DNA of 64,000 nt, taken from JAAZMI01 sp050948785 (GTDB taxonomy: Bacteria; Bacillota; Dethiobacteria; DTU022; UBA8154). Location of the stretch: positions 1-64,000 of the forward strand of contig JBMNEM010000010.1 in the NCBI GenBank assembly GCA_050948785.1. The letters run 5' to 3'. Position numbers and translations under genes: made by a program. Positions 27,312 to 35,938 of the stretch are shown in pieces (the first letter of the stretch is position 1; each line of letters starts with the position of its first letter). The notes beneath the pieces are model-generated. The model had not been told where the DNA came from. It searched no databases and saw only the letters and a list, made by a program, of their open reading frames with translations.

Positions 27312-28628
27312 ATGGAAAAAAGTTATCCTATAAAGGAAAAATTGCTGGGGAACCCCGCAGAACAGTTAAAACTCCGTACAAAAGAAAATCCAAAGTCTGC
27401 AGGTTTATCCCTTGAAATTAAGGAGAGTACTGCTGTTTATCAGGCTGAAAGTACCGGAGATGTTTCTGCGGTACAAATGATTAATGCTCTGCTTACTCTC
27501 GCGGTAAACAGGGATGCTAGTGATATCCACCTGGAACCGACGGAAAAGGGTCTGCGGGCCCGCCTGCGTGTGGATGGCGTCTTAAGCGATTTAAATTTAT
27601 ATTCCAGGGAGATAGCCCCTTTGATTATTTCCCGCCTGAAGATCCTGGCCGGGATGGATATTGCAGAAAGAAGGCTTCCTCAGGATGGAAATATCCAGGT
27701 GGAGTGGAATACTCTTCCCGTCAATATTCGCCTTTCCACCCTGCCGACCATCTACGGGGAAAAAATGGTGATACGCCTTCTCCGGCCGGATAAAATTGTT
27801 ATACCGCTCAACACCCTGGGTTTTAAGGCGGAAAATCACCGCAGCTACCTCCGGTTTCTTCAGAATGCTTATGGCATGATTCTTGTTACCGGCCCCGCCG
27901 GCTGTGGCAAGACAACGACTCTTTATTCCACTTTGCATTACCTGAATAACCCCGGGCGTAATATTATTACCATCGAGGATCCTGTAGAGTACAGGCTCGC
28001 CGGTATCAATCAGGTACAGGTAAATAATAAGATCAAGTTGACCTTTGCCCGGACCCTGCGACATATTTTACGACAGGATCCCAATATTATCATGATCGGC
28101 GAAATTCGTGATAACGAAACAGCCGAGATCGCCACCAGGGCAGCTCTTACCGGTCATCAAGTTTTCTCCACTCTCCATACCAATGATGCTCCGGGAGCTG
28201 TAACCCGCCTCTTGGACATGGGAGTGGAGCCCTTTCTGCTCGCCTCGGCACTAATCGGGGTTGTTGCCCAGCGTTTGCTCCGTCTTACTTGCAACCATTG
28301 CCGGGAAAAATATTCCCCGACAGATGAAGAGCTGGTTTTTTATGAGGAACTCAGCGGCAGCAAGGCGGGAAATGTTCTTTTTACCCGGGGCAGGGGATGC
28401 GAAAAGTGCCATTTTACCGGTTTTCAGGGGCGTACCGCCATTCATGAGGTTATGCCGGTGGATGAAGCAATGCGCAGGCTTATTCTCAAAGCAAGCGGGA
28501 CGGAGGAAATCCGGCGTCATGCTGTTTCCCGGGGCATGCAAACGCTTTTGCAGGATGGGCTGAGCAGGGTAAAAGAGGGTTTGACCACCTTGCAGGAAGT
28601 GCTGCAGGTGGCTTATACCGTTTTCTAA
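27312..28628 (+). CDS. pilB: Type IV pilus assembly ATPase PilB/GspE
   Basis: 438-aa assembly ATPase. Features: VNRDASDIHLEP, RLRVDGVLSDL, Walker A GPAGCGKTTTLYST, TIEDPVEYRL, Walker B DPNIIMIGEIRDNETAEIA, His box STLHTNDAPGAV, and the zinc-binding four-Cys module (TCNHCREKY, then GCEKCHFTGFQGR) near the C-terminus. It lacks the N-terminal MshEN domain of full-length PilB, so it is a short form. ATG 27312 is preferred because GGAGGG precedes it. Confidence 0.93.
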   Translation: MEKSYPIKEKLLGNPAEQLKLRTKENPKSAGLSLEIKESTAVYQAESTGDVSAVQMINALLTLAVNRDASDIHLEPTEKGLRARLRVDGVLSDLNLYSREIAPLIISRLKILAGMDIAERRLPQDGNIQVEWNTLPVNIRLSTLPTIYGEKMVIRLLRPDKIVIPLNTLGFKAENHRSYLRFLQNAYGMILVTGPAGCGKTTTLYSTLHYLNNPGRNIITIEDPVEYRLAGINQVQVNNKIKLTFARTLRHILRQDPNIIMIGEIRDNETAEIATRAALTGHQVFSTLHTNDAPGAVTRLLDMGVEPFLLASALIGVVAQRLLRLTCNHCREKYSPTDEELVFYEELSGSKAGNVLFTRGRGCEKCHFTGFQGRTAIHEVMPVDEAMRRLILKASGTEEIRRHAVSRGMQTLLQDGLSRVKEGLTTLQEVLQVAYTVF

Positions 28629-28640
28629 TGAAAAGGTTTT

Positions 28641-29804
28641 ATGGAAGGCGGACTGCTTGACTTTTCTTTTTTCCCGATTTATAAAACTGTTTGTAATCAT
28701 AAGCTGTTGCAGGTTAAGCAGAGGGGTGAAACATTGCCCGTTGACAAGCACCGTTTTTCCTTTTTTCATTCTCACCCGGGAACCAGGGACCTGATGATTT
28801 TTTGCCGGCAATTCGCCGCCCTGAATAATGCCGGGATCACCTTTCTCCGCAGTCTTCAGTTGCTGGGTGAACAAACGGAGCAACCCGTATTAAGGGAAAG
28901 ATTACGGGCGGTGGCTGCCAAGTTGGAGAGGGGGTATTTATTGGCTGATTCCCTGGCCGAGCATGGCGATATATTCCCGGACATCTTGCTCAATATGGTA
29001 AAAGCCGGTGAAGAAGGAGGGGTTCTGGATACTGTTTTGGACCGGCTGGCCCTACACTTTGAAAAGCAATATGATCTCGAACAGAAGGTCAAGGCGGCCA
29101 CCTTCTACCCAAAATTTTTGGTTGGGATTGCTTCCCTGATCGTGATTTTTATTCTTGTGTTTGTTTTACCCAATTTTATGGGGATTTTTGAAAACCTGGG
29201 CCTGGAAATACCGCTGCTCACAAGGCTGTTTTTTACCCTGGGGAGAATGTTTATTACCTACTGGTATTTAATCATGTTGTTTTTATTGATGTCTTTTTTT
29301 TTCCTCCGGAAGTTTTTTCAAACAGAGCAGGGAGCCTACTATTATGATCGGCTGTGCCTTAATTTTCCCTTTTTCAGTTCCATCTACAGGAAAATCATGC
29401 TGGCCCGTTTTTGCCGGACACTGGGGACTCTTTTGGACAGCGGCATGACCTTGCTGCCTGCACTGAGCCTGCTCAAAGGGGTTATGGGAAACAGGATTGT
29501 TACCGCAAGCATAAAAGAGGTTGAGGAGGGAATCATTCAGGGTCGCTCTCTGGCTGAAAATTTGGCCACTGCGGGTTTTTTTCCGCCCATGATTGTAGAA
29601 ATGGTCCATGTGGGGGAACAAACGGGTAACCTGGATAATCTGCTCCTGAAAACAGCGCAGTTTTACGAAGCTGACGTCTCTTATACCATTGAACGTCTGC
29701 ATGCCATGCTGGAACCGGCACTTATCCTGACCATAGCGGTAATGATCACTTTTATTGCCCTTTCCGTTATTTTACCCATGTTTGAAGTTTATCAGCTGCT
29801 CTAG
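28641..29804 (+). CDS. pilC: Type IV pilus platform protein PilC/GspF
   Basis: 387-aa inner-membrane platform protein with two T2SS-F domains (FCRQFAALNNAGITFLRSL near 54-72 and FCRTLGTLLDSGMTLLPAL near 255-275), each followed by hydrophobic helices. It works with PilB. Two starts are possible: ATG 28641 with a weak AAAAGG, and TTG 28734, 5 nt after GAGGGGTG. The extra 31 residues of the longer form do not resemble the family, so the TTG may be correct. Confidence 0.92.
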   Translation: MEGGLLDFSFFPIYKTVCNHKLLQVKQRGETLPVDKHRFSFFHSHPGTRDLMIFCRQFAALNNAGITFLRSLQLLGEQTEQPVLRERLRAVAAKLERGYLLADSLAEHGDIFPDILLNMVKAGEEGGVLDTVLDRLALHFEKQYDLEQKVKAATFYPKFLVGIASLIVIFILVFVLPNFMGIFENLGLEIPLLTRLFFTLGRMFITYWYLIMLFLLMSFFFLRKFFQTEQGAYYYDRLCLNFPFFSSIYRKIMLARFCRTLGTLLDSGMTLLPALSLLKGVMGNRIVTASIKEVEEGIIQGRSLAENLATAGFFPPMIVEMVHVGEQTGNLDNLLLKTAQFYEADVSYTIERLHAMLEPALILTIAVMITFIALSVILPMFEVYQLL

Positions 29805-29888
29805 CCGGTGCGGTAGAGGATATACCGGGGATCTTCTGAATTTACCGGGGAAAAATCAAAAACCACTGAATAAGGGGGTTGGGGGTTA

Positions 29889-30388
29889 ATGTGTAAAGTG
29901 TTCAGGGAAGAGGAAGGTTTCACCTTGATCGAGCTGATCATAGTTGTGGCGATCATTGCTATTTTGGGCGCTGTGGTTGCTCCCAATATCTTGAAAGCCA
30001 TCGATGGCAGCCGGGTGGTTGCTGTGGTGGCTGATACTAAAGTTATTAAAAGCGCGGCACAGGCCTATTATGCTGATACCGGCCAGTGGCCGAAAAGTCC
30101 CGCCGCTGGAAGCGATCCCGGTTTTATAATGAACCGGAAAGGATGCGGGTGGAGGCTGGAACGGCCCTTACCTGGACAGGTGGCCCGAATCCGTATAATC
30201 CCGGGGCGGTACATACACTCTTTCTTACATGGAGAAAACTTTGAATGAGGGGGAAAAGCTGTACCTGCTATTAACTCAGGTTCCTGGAAGTGCCGCTGAC
30301 TAAATTACAGGATAAATTGGGCAAAACTATTGTTGATACTATTGTTATAGAAGAAATTGACGTTGTTTCTATTTATCTGACGGAATAG
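29889..30388 (+). pseudogene. Broken type IV pilin/GspG-like gene
   Basis: The gene starts normally at ATG 29889 with a type III prepilin signal (EEEGFTLIELIIVVAIIAIL) and runs in frame to about 30130 (ADTGQWPKSPAAGSDPG). Homology continues in the +1 frame: GGGWNGPYLDRWP, then an in-frame TAA at 30196, then GGTYTLSYMEKTLNEGEKLY and LLTQVPGSAAD, ending at TAA 30301. A further one-base shift gives KLQDKLGKTIVDTIVIEE through to TAG 30386. Joined, these make a typical 160-odd-residue GspG-like pilin. As it stands only a 119-aa product with a foreign tail could be made. Either a decayed gene or sequence errors. Confidence 0.75.
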
Positions 30389-30393
30389 GGGCG

Positions 30394-30846
30394 ATGTATT
30401 CTTGCCTTTGGGGAAGGGAAGAGGGTTTCAGCTTGATCGAAGTCATGGCAGCAGTTGCCCTGTTGGGAATCTTGATTATACCTATCTTTTCCTTGTTTAC
30501 GGGGTCTGTTGCCAATGTCCTCCATAGCAGTCAGGAAACAAAGGCTGTTACCCTGGCTCAAGAGGGAATGGAAATACTTAAGGGGATGGGCTATGCGGCG
30601 CTGAAAGATTATCTGCAGGGAAAAGAAGAAGTGAGCCGGCAGGAAACAATAGGGGACTATTCCAGGGAAGTGAAACTAAAGTGCATGCCTTTGGCACATC
30701 TGTTTCCCGATGCAGAAGGAGAGGTAATTTTTCTGCAGGTGCTTGTTTCCTGGGGGGAGGCGGACAGGCAGCGCTCTGTTTCCCTGGTCTCTTACCTGGG
30801 GGAAAGAAACGGGGGGCGGGAAAGCGATCCGGCAACTGAGGCCTAA
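30394..30846 (+). CDS. Minor type IV pilin, PilV-like
   Basis: 150-aa prepilin-like protein with cleavage/methylation motif REEGFSLIEVMAAVALLGIL at residues 7-26 followed by a hydrophobic helix. The region TLAQEGMEILKGMGYAALKD is typical of PilV/GspI-like minor pilins. It starts 5 bp after the broken pilin gene. Minor pilins are thought to form the tip complex that primes pilus assembly. Confidence 0.8.
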   Translation: MYSCLWGREEGFSLIEVMAAVALLGILIIPIFSLFTGSVANVLHSSQETKAVTLAQEGMEILKGMGYAALKDYLQGKEEVSRQETIGDYSREVKLKCMPLAHLFPDAEGEVIFLQVLVSWGEADRQRSVSLVSYLGERNGGRESDPATEA

Positions 30847-31148
30847 GGAACTGCTAAAAATCGGATGCCAATATATTTTGGATAGTGAAGTAAGGATATG
30901 AAAATAAGCTATCTGGAACATACTTAAAAGAAAAAACGGAAGGATGTTACCCGAGTTTGGCGTAAAAATTTTCCAGTTGCTACGACCATGGGTCTTCAGG
31001 GGGTCTTGAAAAATAATTTCGCTAAAAAACTGGATCTGGGGCATCTCTGTCCAAAATAAGGGGGTTGGTCCGGATAAAAACACAGCGGCAAAACGACATA
31101 TACGGTATAATCCATCATGTACTACAGGCTTTGCAGGCTCCGGGGAGA
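30847..31148 (+). other. Intergenic region without supported gene
   Basis: About 300 bp. The frame could be extended upstream from pilW to TTG 31065, but that start has no spacing to its ribosome-like AAGGGGG. A 23-codon ORF (ATG 30988 to about 31059) has no ribosome site. A TATAAT at 31106-31111 lacks a -35. I see no repeat or RNA gene. Confidence 0.4.
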
Positions 31149-31736
31149 ATGTTGAAGCGGGAACAGGGTACCACCTTGGTGGAGGTCGTTCTGGCTGTGG
31201 CCATTTTTAGCTTGCTCCTGACCACTGTGCTGACATTTTATTACGGTAGCCTGCAAAGCTGGAGACGGAGCTTGAACACCATGGACATCCAGCAAAATGC
31301 CCGTATTGCCATGGATGAAATAATCAGGAAACTGCGTTATGCCCACACCCTGGAGGGGTTTCAAAATGAGAGTGTTCTGCCCCTATACCGCCATGGTAAT
31401 GAAGAACAGCGCGGGGCAAACAGCCTGCGTTTTACCGGGCTTGATGAAGAGGACAAACTCTGTTCTTATATGTTCAGTTTTGACGAATCTAAAAAATCAG
31501 TTAACCTTAAAAGCGGAAAAGGTACGCCCAATGAAATAGCCTATCATGTGGCCGGGCTTGATTTTTTCCGTTATATTCCCCGGGGAGTCTTGCCGGAAGA
31601 AGATTTTCAGGAAGCATCCCCCATGATTTTGGTTATTTTAAGGCTTCAGGAGAAAGATCGGGACCCGGCCCAGGGTGCTCCCTATATTCTGCAAAGCGTA
31701 GTACGATTACAGAATTTGGCTTTACCGGTTGAATGA
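31149..31736 (+). CDS. Minor type IV pilin, PilW-like
   Basis: About 195-aa prepilin-like protein. The signal is REQGTTLVEVVLAVAIFSLL, then SWRRSLNTMDIQQNARIAMD and EIIRKLRYA, the pattern of PilW/GspJ minor pilins. The start is uncertain: ATG 31149 and TTG 31152 sit close after GGGGAG, and TTG 31065 would add 28 residues. Ends overlapping the next frame (ATGATGG). Confidence 0.78.
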   Translation: MLKREQGTTLVEVVLAVAIFSLLLTTVLTFYYGSLQSWRRSLNTMDIQQNARIAMDEIIRKLRYAHTLEGFQNESVLPLYRHGNEEQRGANSLRFTGLDEEDKLCSYMFSFDESKKSVNLKSGKGTPNEIAYHVAGLDFFRYIPRGVLPEEDFQEASPMILVILRLQEKDRDPAQGAPYILQSVVRLQNLALPVE

Positions 31737-31750
31737 TGGAGGGAACAGGA

Positions 31751-32275
31751 ATGGTTCTATTGCGTTTGAATTATTGCCGGAACGCCCTCTTGACACGAAA
31801 AATTTGTTTGAAGGAAGAAAAAGGTTCTATTTTATTCCTGGTTGTTTTTTTAACTGCCGCGTTGCTGCTCCTTGGAGCTGTTTTTTTACAAGGTTCCCTG
31901 CAGGAGAGGTTTATTGCCCGGAATTACACACAGAAAATCAAGGCACATTATATTGCCGAAGCGGGGGTGGAGGCGGCTTTGAGCCTCCTAAAGAAACAGC
32001 CTGATTGTTTTTTGCACAACAGCATGGTTGACCCGGTTTATATCAGTAATGGGCCGGCGGAGGAATATTTTACTCTAGAGTGGCTTGAACCGGGTAATCC
32101 CAAAGGCCATCACGATTACTATACACTTATCTCACGCGGTTATTATCGCCATACCCTTAAGGAAAGAAGCGCAAAAGCTGTAGTCAAAATGTTTGTGGAA
32201 ATCGATTTTATAGAAGGCGAAAACGGTGATTCAGAAGAAACAAGCGTTGTCTTTCGCTACCTTAGCGGTATTTAA
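31751..32275 (+). CDS. PilX-like minor pilus protein
   Basis: 174-aa protein. The region EEKGSILFLVVFLTAALLLL has the Gly-Ser form of a prepilin-like signal, followed by AHYIAEAGVEAALSLL, which is characteristic of PilX/GspK-type proteins. ATG 31751 is chosen because GGAGGG lies 7 nt upstream; ATG 31733 overlaps the previous stop. It probably belongs to the minor pilin tip complex with the PilV- and PilW-like neighbours. Confidence 0.75.
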   Translation: MVLLRLNYCRNALLTRKICLKEEKGSILFLVVFLTAALLLLGAVFLQGSLQERFIARNYTQKIKAHYIAEAGVEAALSLLKKQPDCFLHNSMVDPVYISNGPAEEYFTLEWLEPGNPKGHHDYYTLISRGYYRHTLKERSAKAVVKMFVEIDFIEGENGDSEETSVVFRYLSGI

Positions 32276-32424
32276 TGCGTCCAAATAAAGATCCGATGTG
32301 CCCCTCCTAGTGACACGCAATGCAGACAAGGAAAGAGCAGACTATTGCCGATTACCTTAAACACGTTAGCTGTTCCAGTTGAGCAAAGACTATCAAAAAT
32401 AATGTACGTGGAGGGGTGGAAATA

Positions 32425-32937
32425 GTGGTTTGTATGAAAAATTGCAGGCCCAACAAAGACTCTCCTGTAAATAAATACTACAATTCAAACAGTGGTTTTA
32501 CGCTTATTGAACTGCTGGCTGTGATGGCCATTGTAGCTCTTTTTGCTGCGTTGCTCCTGCCCTGTGTAACCGTATATACACACTGGAAGCTGGAAGCGGC
32601 AGCCCGCAACCTGACGAGCGATCTGCGCCTGCTGCGTCAGGAAGCGATTACCAGCGGGGAAAGCTGTAAAATTAAATTCTATATTAATACGCAGCGCTAT
32701 CAGCTCTTGCTTGCAGAAAATAATCAATTGCTCATCAATCTGCCGGAGGGGGTTTATTTTGAAGGCCGCACAAGTTTCCTGGGTAACCCTCCTTCCATGA
32801 GTTTTAATAATCTGGGGCATCCCAGCCGCGGTGGCACAGTTATCTTAAAGTCCAAAGAGGGAAGTAAGCTTTACATTATAGTTCTACCGGCAACCGGCAG
32901 GGTAAGGATTTCCAAAGAGTCCCCCTGGGAAAAGTAG
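32425..32937 (+). CDS. Minor type IV pilin, FimT/GspH-like
   Basis: 170-aa prepilin-like protein with the motif SNSGFTLIELLAVMAIVALF after a longer-than-usual leader (about 24 residues). The region AARNLTSDLRLLRQEAITSG is the GspH/FimT pattern, and the C-terminus is beta-rich. GTG 32425 is 8 nt after GGAGGGG; GTG 32416 and ATG 32434 are alternatives. Last gene of the type IV pilus cluster; pilM, pilN, pilO and a secretin gene are not present in the window. Confidence 0.8.
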   Translation: MVCMKNCRPNKDSPVNKYYNSNSGFTLIELLAVMAIVALFAALLLPCVTVYTHWKLEAAARNLTSDLRLLRQEAITSGESCKIKFYINTQRYQLLLAENNQLLINLPEGVYFEGRTSFLGNPPSMSFNNLGHPSRGGTVILKSKEGSKLYIIVLPATGRVRISKESPWEK

Positions 32938-32973
32938 CCATAAAGCTTGGATTCCGTACCGGTTACAGGCAGG

Positions 32974-33046
32974 CTTTGCCCATCCGTAGCATTTGAAAAA
33001 AGTTTTCCGCCAGGGAAATACTGCAAGATGGGCAAAGTGTTTTTTA
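32974..33046 (+). terminator. Terminator after pilin cluster
   Basis: CTTTGCCCATC (32974-32984) pairs perfectly with GATGGGCAAAG (33027-33037). The 42-nt loop can form a small inner TTTTCC/GGGAAA stem. TGTTTTTTAATTTTT follows. The long loop is unusual, but the position right after the last pilin gene fits. Confidence 0.6.
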
Positions 33047-33218
33047 ATTTTTACAACCTTTAGCAGGACTTTTTCCCTGAAAGTGGAACTTACCGAAATA
33101 AGACTTAAACTTTGAGAGTGCCCGCAGAAAAATGGTAAATAATAAATGCAGGATGATTTAAAACCAAAAACGGTCATCTATCTTCCTGCCCTTAAATTTT
33201 GGAAACGGAGGTGGCGAC

Positions 33219-34286
33219 ATTTTTAAAAGACTGAATATTGCCCGGCAAAAAATGGTAGAAAAGAATCTCGAAGCTATTTTGGTTACCCACCGCCCAAATA
33301 TTTTTTATCTCAGTGGATTCTCCGGAAGTAGTGGTTTTTTGCTGTTAACTGGCCAGGAAGCGTTGCTTTATACTGATTTCCGCTATCTACAGCAGGCCAG
33401 GGAAGAGGCCCCTTCCTTTGAAATTGTCCCGGTGGAAGGCGGAATTGATTATTCCAAAGTTGCCAAGTTTGTTTCTCAAAAAGGTTTTAAAAAGCTGGCT
33501 TTGGAGGAAGCGCATTTAACTCTGCGGGAATACCGAATGCTGCAAAAGGCTGTTCCCGGGGTCGAGCCGTTTCCGCTTTACAATTTTTTTGAAGGGATCA
33601 GGGCTAAAAAAGAAGAGGCCGAGGTGGAACTCATCGCCAGGGCAGCCCGTATTGCAGATGACGCCTGGCGAAATGTTTTTCCTTTACTCAAGCCCGGCAT
33701 CAGCGAACGGGAAGTGGCCGATGAACTCGAGTTTCAAATGCGTAAGCAGGGTGCGGAGAAGTTGGCGTTTGAAATTATTGTGGCTTCCGGGGAGCGTTCG
33801 GCCTTGCCCCACGGTGTGGCCAGCTCTAAAATAATAGGTGCAGGAGAACTGGTCACCGTTGATTTTGGAGCTGTTTATGGCGGTTATTGCTCTGATATGA
33901 GCCGGACTTTTATTTTTGGGGAGCCTACGGCCAAGCAGTCAGAGATTTACACTTTGGTGTTAGCAGCCCAGGAAATGGCTCTACAGGCGATCAAGGCGGG
34001 GCAGAAGTGTGCTGATGTGGATATCATGGTGCGCCAATATTTTCAGCAGCAAGGTTATGGTGCATATTTTGGTCACGGCCTGGGTCATGGTGTCGGGCTG
34101 GAGATCCATGAACTTCCAACCCTTGCACCGCGGGGACAGGGAATTTTGCAGGAATCGATGGTCTTTACCGTAGAACCAGGTATTTATATTGAAAAATGGG
34201 GAGGGGTTAGAATAGAAGATCTGGTTGTCCTGCGTCCCGATGGGGTGCAGATTCTGACGAATAGTGATAAAAGGTTTGTTTGTTAA
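33219..34286 (+). CDS. pepQ: Xaa-Pro dipeptidase/aminopeptidase, M24 family (probable ATT start)
   Basis: 355-aa M24 metallopeptidase. It has an N-terminal creatinase-like domain (VTHRPNIFYLSGFSGSSGFL) and a C-terminal pita-bread domain with ligands in VTVDFGAVYGGYCSDMSRTF (two Asp), FGHGLGHGVGLEIHE (His), TVEPGIYI (Glu) and GGVRIEDLVV (Glu). The nearest ATG, 33252, has no ribosome site. An in-frame ATT at 33219 lies 6 nt after a perfect GGAGGT and gives the family-typical beginning (FKRLNIARQKMVEKNLEAIL). It precedes efp, as in many Firmicutes. Confidence 0.92.
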   Translation: MFKRLNIARQKMVEKNLEAILVTHRPNIFYLSGFSGSSGFLLLTGQEALLYTDFRYLQQAREEAPSFEIVPVEGGIDYSKVAKFVSQKGFKKLALEEAHLTLREYRMLQKAVPGVEPFPLYNFFEGIRAKKEEAEVELIARAARIADDAWRNVFPLLKPGISEREVADELEFQMRKQGAEKLAFEIIVASGERSALPHGVASSKIIGAGELVTVDFGAVYGGYCSDMSRTFIFGEPTAKQSEIYTLVLAAQEMALQAIKAGQKCADVDIMVRQYFQQQGYGAYFGHGLGHGVGLEIHELPTLAPRGQGILQESMVFTVEPGIYIEKWGGVRIEDLVVLRPDGVQILTNSDKRFVC

Positions 34287-34337
34287 TCATAGACGGGGAG
34301 TGGTCCGGCAAAAGTATAAACAAGGAGTGATTAGGGG

Positions 34338-34895
34338 ATGATATCCAGCAATGATTTTCATACGGGGTTAACGATCGAATTAGATGGGGACATTTATACA
34401 GTTGTAGAATTTCAGCATGTTAAACCGGGTAAGGGTTCTGCTTTTGTGCGCTCCCGTTTGAAAAATATCCGCAGCGGGGCGATTGTGGAGAAGACTTTTC
34501 GGGCAGGAGAAAAGGTTCCCCGGGCAATGATCGAACGGAGAGAAATGGAATATCTTTATAATACCGGGGAAGAATATATTTTTATGGATACGGCAAGCTA
34601 TGAACAGATTTCCCTTGGCCGGCCGCAAATGGAGGATAACATTAAATATATAAAAGAAAATTTGCGGCTGCAGGTGCTTTTTTACAAAGAAGAGGTTATC
34701 GGCGTGGAGCTGCCTCACTTTGTAGAGTTAAAGGTTGCCGAAACTGATCCTGGTTTTAAGGGGGATACTGCTGCCGGTGGGAGCAAACCAGCCAAGCTGG
34801 AGACGGGCCTGGTTGTTCAGGTACCCTTTTTTATTAACGAAGGGGATATGCTAAAAATTGATACACGCAATGGTACTTACATAGAGCGTGTTTAA
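34338..34895 (+). CDS. efp: Translation elongation factor P
   Basis: EF-P, 185 aa, which relieves ribosome stalling at polyproline stretches. The KOW-like N-terminal domain has the tip VKPGKGSAFVRSRLKN with the Lys that is modified in some bacteria; EF-P central and OB domains follow with the C-terminal IDTRNGTYIERV. Normal length. It lies 50 bp after pepQ and starts after AAGGAG. Confidence 0.97.
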   Translation: MISSNDFHTGLTIELDGDIYTVVEFQHVKPGKGSAFVRSRLKNIRSGAIVEKTFRAGEKVPRAMIERREMEYLYNTGEEYIFMDTASYEQISLGRPQMEDNIKYIKENLRLQVLFYKEEVIGVELPHFVELKVAETDPGFKGDTAAGGSKPAKLETGLVVQVPFFINEGDMLKIDTRNGTYIERV

Positions 34896-34977
34896 TATAA
34901 ATGGCGTGGGCGGAGCAATAGCAGTGCTTGCTAAATGTTTTTTTGATGTTTTATTTTAATTTGAGGAGGTTTTTTAA

Positions 34978-35460
34978 ATGGAAGATCTTGGTACCAGGAT
35001 GGGATATTTAAAGGGTTTGGTTGAAGGGTTGGGGATGGCCGACGACACAAAGGAAGGCAAGGTTATTCATCAAATCATCGCTGTTCTTGACGATATTGTC
35101 GATTCTGTCAATACTTTAAAAGACGATTATGATGAGCTTTTTTCCTATGTTGAAGCTATTGATGAAGATCTGACTGACCTCGAAGATGACAGTTATGAAG
35201 GTGACGACGATGATGATGATGATGACGACTTTGACGATGATGATGATGATTTCGATGATGATTATGAGGTCAGCTTTACAGTAGAGTGTCCGGAATGCCG
35301 CCAGGAAGTGCCGATTGATGATGATATCCTGGAAAATGAGGAATCCCTGGAAGTGCTCTGCCCCAATTGCGGGAGAGTGGTTTTTATCAATGATGAGGAG
35401 TGGGAAGAAGAACTGGAAGAAATAAATGATGAAGAAGGAAACCACTCACCAGAAGCATAA
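34978..35460 (+). CDS. CD1247-like zinc-ribbon protein with poly-Asp linker
   Basis: 160-aa very acidic protein. The N-terminal domain (MEDLGTRMGYLKGLVEGLGM) resembles a family annotated as CD1247 N-terminal domain proteins in Clostridia. The middle (about 75-96) is almost all Asp with a few Phe, encoded by GAT/GAC repeats. The C-terminal part has a zinc ribbon (VECPECRQEVP and VLCPNCGRVVF). The function is unknown. ATG follows GAGGAGG. It probably shares a transcript with efp. Confidence 0.75.
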   Translation: MEDLGTRMGYLKGLVEGLGMADDTKEGKVIHQIIAVLDDIVDSVNTLKDDYDELFSYVEAIDEDLTDLEDDSYEGDDDDDDDDDFDDDDDDFDDDYEVSFTVECPECRQEVPIDDDILENEESLEVLCPNCGRVVFINDEEWEEELEEINDEEGNHSPEA

Positions 35461-35546
35461 GGGACGATCATTTAGCGGTTATGTCTTGCTTCCCGGCCTG
35501 CGGTAAATTAAGCTACGCCGGAAGAATAAAACCCATTACGTATAAC

Positions 35547-35580
35547 TGGCAAAAATAAAAGCGTTTGCCAACCACTTTTT
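35547..35580 (+). terminator. Terminator after acidic zinc-ribbon gene
   Basis: TGGCAAA (35547-35553) pairs with TTTGCCA (35564-35570), followed closely by seven to eight Ts. It fits the end of the pepQ-efp unit. Confidence 0.65.
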
Positions 35581-35670
35581 TTGTTTGACCCAGTATTTTC
35601 ACTCATCTGATCACGAAATAAAGTTCTTGATGCCCAATTTGACTAATATGTTGATTTTTTATCGACGCCA

Positions 35671-35704
35671 AACTCCTGGTTTATAAACCAGGAGTTTTTT
35701 GGGT
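35671..35704 (+). terminator. Second strong hairpin terminator upstream of spoIIIA
   Basis: A perfect inverted repeat, AACTCCTGGTTTA with TAAACCAGGAGTT (35671-35696), ends in a T-run. A further hairpin, GCTGGGG (35732-35738) with CCCCAGC (35757-35763), follows. Together these isolate the spoIIIA operon from upstream read-through. I could not fix a sigma-E promoter in 35764-35930 with confidence. The rest of the 478-bp gap holds no gene. Confidence 0.75.
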
Positions 35705-35938
35705 TTGCCTGGCTTACTAACGACATTCCTGGCTGGGGGACAGGTTTTTTGTCCTGCCCCAGCTATATTTTTAGTCGGAAAGACTTTTGGGGAAGATCCC
35801 GGGGAATAAATATTTTCTGCGGGAAGTTTTTTTTTATAAAAAACAAGCTTGTTATTCATAAAAAGATCTTTTTTACAATACTTATTCCTAAGGGGAAGAA
35901 TGTCCAGGTGTTTCCTGGGCCTGAAAGGGGAAATCATT

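Noticed and set aside
27044..27415. 123-codon ORF overlapping the prepilin peptidase and pilB starts
   Set aside because: Different frame from two well-supported genes, with no start signal and no family.
29889..30248. Taking the 119-aa product as a complete pilin
   Set aside because: The last 30 residues do not resemble a pilin, while pilin motifs continue in another frame, so it is treated as a broken gene.
30960..31070. Insertion sequence end before the pilW-like gene
   Set aside because: The segment looked repeat-like, but no second copy, inverted repeat or transposase is present in the window.
35116..35445. 109-codon minus-strand ORF rich in Ile and Val
   Set aside because: It is the reverse complement of the GAT/GAC repeat in the acidic protein gene, so the membrane-like look is an artefact.
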